NCBI RefSeq assembly: GCF_001411555.2
Contig: NC_049916.1
Location: forward strand, 3,224,001 to 3,288,000
Length of the DNA stretch: 64,000 nucleotides
From: Juglans regia
Taxonomy: Eukaryota > Streptophyta > Magnoliopsida > Fagales > Juglandaceae
Direction of reading: 5' to 3'
The position numbers and the translations under genes are program-made. The notes below the pieces were generated by a model. That model made no database searches. It was not told the DNA's origin and saw only the letters and a program-made list of their open reading frames with translations. Below are positions 58,331 to 64,000 of the stretch, piece by piece. How positions within the stretch are numbered: position 1 is the stretch's first letter; the number at the start of each line of letters is the position of its first letter.

Positions 58331-59932
58331 CTACTCATCATCCTCCTGGTATTGCTTGAGAACCTCGGCACATCCAGACAAGGCCCTCTCCTTTGTGAAG
58401 CCCATTGCATTGACAAAACGATTGTTGGAAGCCATACCATTGTAGCCGGTGAGGATGACGCGGGCACGGTCACGTCCTGGGGATGCTGTTGCACAGTCGT
58501 GCTGGGGGCTGCTAACGAGCATGGCATCACAAAGCTGGTCCTGATGGTCTTCGGTGACCAAGATGCTATAGGTTCCAGTGGAGTCAGTAGTCCCCTCCTT
58601 GCTGTATACAAGTTGCATTGACTTTCGGTCTTTACATTCCACCCTAACCTTGGCACCTGTGAAGCACATGAACAATTACATGTATTGCAACATCAACTAT
58701 AAATGAGTCAGAACAAAGATCTTCTTCAAACAATTTGAACAAACAGATGCTATTGAGGAGATATAGGAACTATAAATGATACATACTGCAGGTGATGGTC
58801 ATAAGTTTTACATCGTTCTGCAGTACCAAAAATCAGCAATCACATATGACATGACTGGATAATGCATGGATAGAGCCATATAGGCCATGAAAATACCCAA
58901 CGAACTCACAGAACCTCTTCGAATGAACAAGAGGTTGTCTCGATGCTAGGACCAGACTAGTGATCACATCTGTGAACTAAACGGGCTTTTCTTACTAAAA
59001 GTTTGTGCAAGACTATGATCAGAGCTCCATTTGCCAAAAACAATTTCTTAAAAGCGATCCCCCTTAATAATGTGTCATGGGGGACGATTTTTCGAGATCC
59101 CAACCAGCATTGTGGAGGGAAGGGGCACCATCATTGAATCACAACGGCTCCTACCAATGCAGGATGTCCAGACCCATGAGTCATGACCCATTTCTTTTAC
59201 TAATCCTTGGAAAAAATGATTCACTCTCTTCCTAAAAGATGCCCCCTTTTCCGGTTCATCCCCGGGGTTTCCCACTCTAGTTTCCTCCATTACTTCAAGA
59301 ACGAAAAAGGTTTTGTCACAGAGACCATTCGGAGAGAGGATTATCTATAAACCCCACGGAGACTCCGCAATAAATTAATAGCTCAGGTACATCATCATCT
59401 ATTGCAGACCTCAAATGAGTAATCTTTACGATTTTTGTGCAAATAAATATATATATTAGTTTCAACACTTCGTTGGTCTTGATTTAAACATTAATTTACA
59501 CATACTGTGCACAATGACAGACGTAAAAAATATCATTTTCTTCTATCTCTGATCTAAATCAAAACTATTGCGATATAAAAAACAAAATCTTTCAGATCCA
59601 AATGGCAAAAAGAAATCACCACCACCACCGATATACGATTTGTACACCCAAAGCCACAAACCTCAAAACAAACACTATACTAGCAGTAGTTTCTAAGATC
59701 AGCCAAGCAAATCTCAGATCCAACATATTAGAAACCCATTAGCAAAAAGAGAAAAGAGAAACGTGACAGTACCCGGAATGTAGGTGGTGGCGGAGGTCTC
59801 GAAACCGGCGCGGCAGGTGTCGCAGAAAACTTTACCTTTCACTATGAAGGGGTTTCTGGTCGGGCGGCCGGCGCTAACCATAAGTGCAGGGAGGATTAGA
59901 GAGAGCGCAAAAAGCAAAGCTGTTTTCGACAT
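58331..59932 (-). CDS. Ole e 1-like secreted protein (pollen Ole e 1 family)
   Basis: Predicted 161 residues, two exons: 59932-59773 and 58656-58331, joined by a 1116-base intron (GT-AG, phase 1). MSKTALLFALSLILPALMVS is a clear signal peptide, cleaved near residue 22. The mature part has VKGKVFCDTCRAGFETSATT, the family's N-terminal signature, and six Cys (37, 40, 61, 96, 108, 149), the number that forms three disulfides in Ole e 1. Such proteins are small secreted wall or apoplast proteins, some pollen-specific, others expressed widely; the C13-like subgroup seems closest. The biochemical role is not known. The acidic tail QYQEDDE ends the protein. A TATA-like ACCATATATC lies upstream. Unlike many relatives with a short intron, this one has a large intron holding an unrelated open frame. 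Confidence 0.92.
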
Positions 59933-60010
59933 TGTTGCTTGCTTGGAGAGATTTGAGAGATAATGTGATTGAGCGAGCGAAGTGTGAGAGAGACTATAAC
60001 TCGAGGGACA

Positions 60011-60020
60011 GATATATGGT
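60011..60020 (-). promoter_or_regulatory. Possible TATA box of the Ole e 1-like gene
   Basis: ACCATATATC on the minus strand, about 80 bases before the ATG at 59932, followed by a CT-rich leader. Position fits a short leader; not proved. Confidence 0.4.
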
Positions 60021-60768
60021 GGACGTATTGGAAATTTGGAATCATGCCGCGTTGGAGAAAATCAAAGGGTAGTGCCTGTGCTACACGATAGTTCAACCGA
60101 AGATTTCAACCGACATGCACTTATTTATTTATTTTTTCTTCTTTTTCTTTAATCATATTTTATATATCTTTAAATAGTTTTAAAAAATAAAATAAAAAAA
60201 TACCAAATCATTAATATTTACTTTCTTAGCTATTTAGTAAATTCAATCGTTCACAACTAGCATTTTCCAAAATGAAAAGAGAAAAGCTACTCCTACCCAT
60301 CCCGATCCCGATAATTTTTTTTTATTTAATAATTAAAAAAATATTTTATAATGATATTGTGTTTTGTTTAAAAAAAATGTTTAAAGATATAAAAAAATGA
60401 ATAAAAAAAACCCAATAGGTCTTGTCGGAGCCATTCTCGAGCTACACTATCGATAGGTATAGCACGGCTCATGTAAAAACCTTCCATGTTAATTATGTTA
60501 AAAAATAATTGACTTTTTTTTTTAACTTTTTAAATTTATAATAGGCTTTCAGTATAATTGGTGTGTTACACTAGGTTTCTTTAGAGCAAAACTCATATTA
60601 GATATAAAAATGTTTTAATATTTTATAAAAATAAATTTATAAATTGACGTAATTTAATATGATATATTATATCGTAAATCTATTTTTATTATAAATTACA
60701 TCTAAAGTATCATATAAATCCATGTTAAAATTTAATGTTTACAATTTATAATTTATACACGAATGAGG
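60021..60768. other. Intergenic with MITE-like debris
   Basis: Two AT-rich stretches (about 60085-60270 and 60285-60470) resemble the element at 62.7 kb: poly-T, then AAAAATAAAATAAAAAAATA, then a TTAGTAAATT-like end. No gene. Confidence 0.4.
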
Positions 60769-60776
60769 GTGACACG

Positions 60777-61041
60777 CAACGGCGAATCTATGAAGGGGGG
60801 GGGGGGTCATGGCCCCTCCAAAGTTTGAAAAAAAAAAATAATATATATTAATTTTTATGATTAAATAAGATTATATTAATTCATATTGTGTTGGCTCTTC
60901 TCTAAAAAATTATCTTTGTTCTCTTTACAAAATTATTTTGATCTTATAAATTATTTTGATTCAGAAATAGAAGAAAATATATTTTATTATAATTTTAGCT
61001 TTACTCGGTCACTGTACAATAAATTCCTGATTCCACCACTA
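60777..61041. mobile_element. Small hAT-type element with 8-bp target duplication
   Basis: 265 bases starting CAACGGCGAATC and ending GATTCCACCACTA (minus strand TAGTGGTGGAATC), the CAGTGGCGGA-type end of some plant hAT elements. GTGACACG flanks both sides (60769-60776, 61042-61049). It contains a G run followed by TCATGGCCCCTCC. No coding capacity. Confidence 0.75.
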
Positions 61042-61049
61042 GTGACACG

Positions 61050-62454
61050 TCATCTATACATATTACGACACATTTTATGTTCTATTATAAAATGTCATAT
61101 TATTAAAATTATTTATATAAATACTAATTTTTACGGACGTATTGCTATAAGATAGGAATACAATATGTTTATACTTTTAAGACTATAAAATAATCACTAT
61201 TATTTTTTACAATAATTATGTATTTTATAATTATACGAAAAATTACTCTTAATTAATTTTTAGGGAGGATGAAAGGAAAGAGGTTGGTTGGCGGGTGGTG
61301 AAAAAAATTTAATATAAAATATGAAGATAAAAAAATAAAATTATATATTTTTAAATAAGTGTGTAGAATGTGAAGTTTCTAGTGTGAATAGTACAATTCG
61401 TAAAAGAAAGAGCATGAAGAGTGGCGTAAAGGGAGAGAAGCCGGCTCCATGTGTCGGTGTTCACATGGGAATGTGGGGCTGCGGAAGCAAAACTTAAAGA
61501 CGATGAGCTGTGTCCCGCTACTCTACGCGTTCTTTCCTAATATCTAATTTTATTTTATTTGATTTATATATATAACAATAATATCTACACAATATATTTT
61601 ATAATATATATTTTAAAATGATAATATTTTTATAAAATAATATTACTTTTATAAAATATGTTGTGAAAAGTTATGTGAATTTATCATTTATATATATATA
61701 TATATACTTCCACAAAAACTTGGAGATAATTAACATTTTTGTAATTTGAAATATTTTTATCAATTAATTAATACTTGGCTTTATCATTTTACAATAAAAA
61801 TTATATTCAGCAGCCTTACACTATACATTTGATTAGAGAGAAAAAAATAAAAAAAAAATAAAGACTCACATTAGCATATGTGTAATATAAGATATCAAAA
61901 AAAAAAAAAAAACTTATATATAATTTAAGACTGTTGAGTAGAACATCTCTTTTACATTTATGATACTTGGTCTATTCAACGGGTTCGCATTATAGACAGC
62001 CGGTGTAGTTTTGCATTTTCAACATCCTCCCTGGTATTTGGCTGTCCATTAATATTGCATGCCAGGGAGTCCCATCCCAACCGGATCCAGATTAATTTCT
62101 TTCTGTCTGTCTGTCACCTTTTTACTTTGTTATATAATCCAAGGTGTGACCATGGTAGCACCTTCCGACTAATGTGGCTCAAACCCGCTAGAGCTAAATT
62201 AGAGAATTCAATCGTAATTTTTTTCTCTAATGGAGTTGGCTCTCTCAAGTTAAAGTTCAATAACCTTATAATCCAGTTCCAGGTTTGATCTTAACCACAC
62301 TAAAGAATTCTTAAGTGATTAATACTAACAGTTTAAGGTGAATTCTATCTTCATTCCATCTCCTTATTGTCCATTCTTTCCCAAGCAATACCAATAGCTA
62401 TATGGAAAATGGGTTGCTCAAATTTTCCTTGGTTACACCCACTTTTCATTAGTT
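61050..62454. other. Intergenic, no gene recognised
   Basis: AT-rich, with (TA)n at about 61690-61710. The segment 61390-61530 is less AT-rich (GTGTCGGTGTTCACATGGG) but has no open frame of note. Confidence 0.45.
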
Positions 62455-62457
62455 TTA

Positions 62458-62647
62458 GGTTTCGTTTGGTTGTCAAACTCCTCTCAACTCATCATTATAA
62501 CTTTTTTAAATTCCAACACAAAATATAATAAATAATTCAACTTTTTCAAATCTCAAAATAATAATAATATTAAAAAATAATATTCTAATAATATTTTATC
62601 ATCTCAACTCAACTCAACTCAACTCACTTCAACATCCAAACACAACC
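62458..62647. mobile_element. MITE, PIF/Harbinger-like, TTA target duplication
   Basis: 190 bases. Left end GGTTTCGTTTGGTTGTC; right end on the minus strand GGTTGTGTTTGGATGTTG. TTA on both sides (62455-62457, 62648-62650). CTCAACTCATC and TCAACTCAACTC repeats inside match the reverse of the GAGATGAG family. Confidence 0.82.
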
Positions 62648-62720
62648 TTAGTAGAATCATCTTGCATGATTCCTACATTCGCCATCAACTATATTTTGAA
62701 CAGTATCTTCTATTATTGTA

Positions 62721-62968
62721 GGAGTGCTGCTAGGCTACTGTCCAGCAGTGACTGCTGGTCGTGCTGTCTAGGTAAAATTTATCTTTTTTATTTTTTCATT
62801 TTTTCTTTTAACATTTTTTAACATCTTTAAACATTTTTATTAAAAAAATATATATCAATAGACTAATAGCCACTTCCTTAATCAATAAGTAAAAAAAATT
62901 AAAAAAAAATAAATACATAAGCGGTCAAAATGATGAGGCATAATGAGGAGGCATACTAGCATTATTCT
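62721..62968. mobile_element. MITE-like element (GTGCTGCTAGGC type)
   Basis: Left end AGGAGTGCTGCTAGGC and right end GGCATACTAGCATTATTC are loosely inverted. The poly-T/poly-A interior with CTTAATCAATAAGTAAAAAA is shared with debris at 54.1 and 60.2 kb. No clear target duplication. Confidence 0.5.
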
Positions 62969-63039
62969 TATTGTAGACACGATGACACCCTACATGATTG
63001 TGCGTTAATCCAAATCTCAAGTTTCAATCGAATGACTTA

Positions 63040-63391
63040 GGCTTGGTTTGTATAAAGAGATGCTTTTATGTCATCTCAATATTTAAACATCACAAATACA
63101 AAAATTTTACAATTTCAAATCTTCAACTTTTCCATCTAATTATTACTTAATTATTATAAGTTTTCTAGACTTCCAAACAAAACACAAAAATAATTCAATT
63201 TTTTGAAATAATAAATCAAAAATTATATTAAAAAATTACATTCTAACAATATTTTAACTTTTTATCTTTCATTTTCCAAAATCCCATAAAACAACTCAAA
63301 CAATTTCTAACTTATCTCATCTCAACTCAAATATATCACTACTATTCACAAATTATATCAACTCATCTTAACTCATTATCTAAACCAAACC
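63040..63391. mobile_element. MITE, PIF/Harbinger-like, TTA target duplication
   Basis: 352 bases. Left end GGCTTGGTTTGTATAAAG; right end on the minus strand GGTTTGGTTTAGATAATG. TTA on both sides (63037-63039, 63392-63394). Same TCATCTCAACTC family. Confidence 0.8.
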
Positions 63392-63484
63392 TTAATTTGT
63401 AAAAAAACAAAAATCATTACAAAAGCAACATTACCTCCTAATAAAGTCATCAAATTTGAATAGAAAGCTAAAACCTTATTCTTA

Positions 63485-63690
63485 GGTTAGGTTTGGATAG
63501 TAAGTTGAGATGAAATGAGCTGATATGAAAGTTAAAAGTTAAAAGTTGAATAAAATATTGTTATAATATTATTTTATTATTATTTTAGGATTTGAAAAAG
63601 TTGAATTGTTTATTGTATTTTATGTAAAAATTTATGAAAATTGTAATGATGAGATAAAATGGAATGAGATAGGTTGAGAGTATTTCTCAT
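63485..63690. mobile_element. MITE of the same family, right end lost or unclear
   Basis: After TTA (63482-63484) comes GGTTAGGTTTGGATAGTAAG, then the AAGTTGAATTGTTTATTG core and GATGAGATAAAATGG. A right inverted end is not obvious, so it may be truncated. Confidence 0.6.
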
Positions 63691-64000
63691 TACAAGTTGA
63701 GCCTCTTAATATTTAAATAGGAAAATACTCAGGCTATAAAAAGATTACACAAAAACTATCTCACAAACTGACGTGACTTGATGTGGTTTGTCAAATTATA
63801 AAATTACTTTTATTATAAAATAAATCTAACCGATTAAATAAAATTACGTTAATTTATAAAACTATTTTTATATAAATTTTTTATAGATATAACACTACTC
63901 ATTTAAATAAGCATGATCTGTTTATGGAGCTATCTCTAATAACTCGCCGAAGTCATAGCCACTAATGCATATATAGAACTTGTAGGACCAGCTTCTAGTA
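63691..64000. other. Intergenic, no gene recognised
   Basis: AT-rich to the window end with no recognised feature. Confidence 0.45.

Overview
This is a stretch of a plant nuclear genome: AT-rich, with spliced genes, GT-AG introns, 5'UTR introns, CT-rich leaders, and many decayed LTR elements and MITEs. The recurrent small AT-rich elements with TTGGATA-type ends and GAGATGAG-type interiors resemble those I associate with Fagales trees (walnut, hickory, oak relatives). That placement is an inference, not a proof.

Layout. The dominant feature is a direct duplication of a whole SEN1/UPF1-like helicase gene with its promoter, leader intron and 3' region (about 2.83-12.22 kb and 28.86-38.32 kb). 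Both copies have seven coding exons that splice in frame, predicting proteins of 1380 and 1374 residues. Between them lie about 16.6 kb of transposon-derived DNA: a gag-like retroelement with a Transposase_28-type domain (12.96-17.39 kb, minus), a decayed Ty3/gypsy element (17.39-21.66 kb, minus) with a Met-tRNA-type primer binding site and a substituted reverse-transcriptase catalytic Asp, a tandem X-Y-LTR array (21.66-23.70 kb), and a non-coding, probably retroelement-derived tract (24.3-28.6 kb) that contains a complete TRIM with a 5-bp target duplication.

Downstream of helicase copy 2 are a 750-bp hAT-type foldback element rich in CCGGT, a five-exon Sec14/CRAL-TRIO lipid-transfer-like gene (+), a seven-exon plastid-type phosphoglycerate mutase gene (-) convergent with it, a 2.57-kb hAT element whose transposase has lost its catalytic core, and a two-exon Ole e 1-like secreted protein gene (-). 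The last 4 kb is AT-rich and carries several MITEs.

The genes look like ordinary housekeeping or cell-wall genes and do not form a pathway together. I found no evidence of a new multi-gene system. The points most worth a second look are the helicase tandem pair with diverged upstream ORFs, the X-Y-LTR architecture, the foldback hAT element, the hAT element with a possible captured host exon, and an intronic minisatellite whose last unit forms a splice acceptor. Exon boundaries were set by hand from reading frame, splice-site dinucleotides and recalled family similarity; no alignment or transcript data were available.
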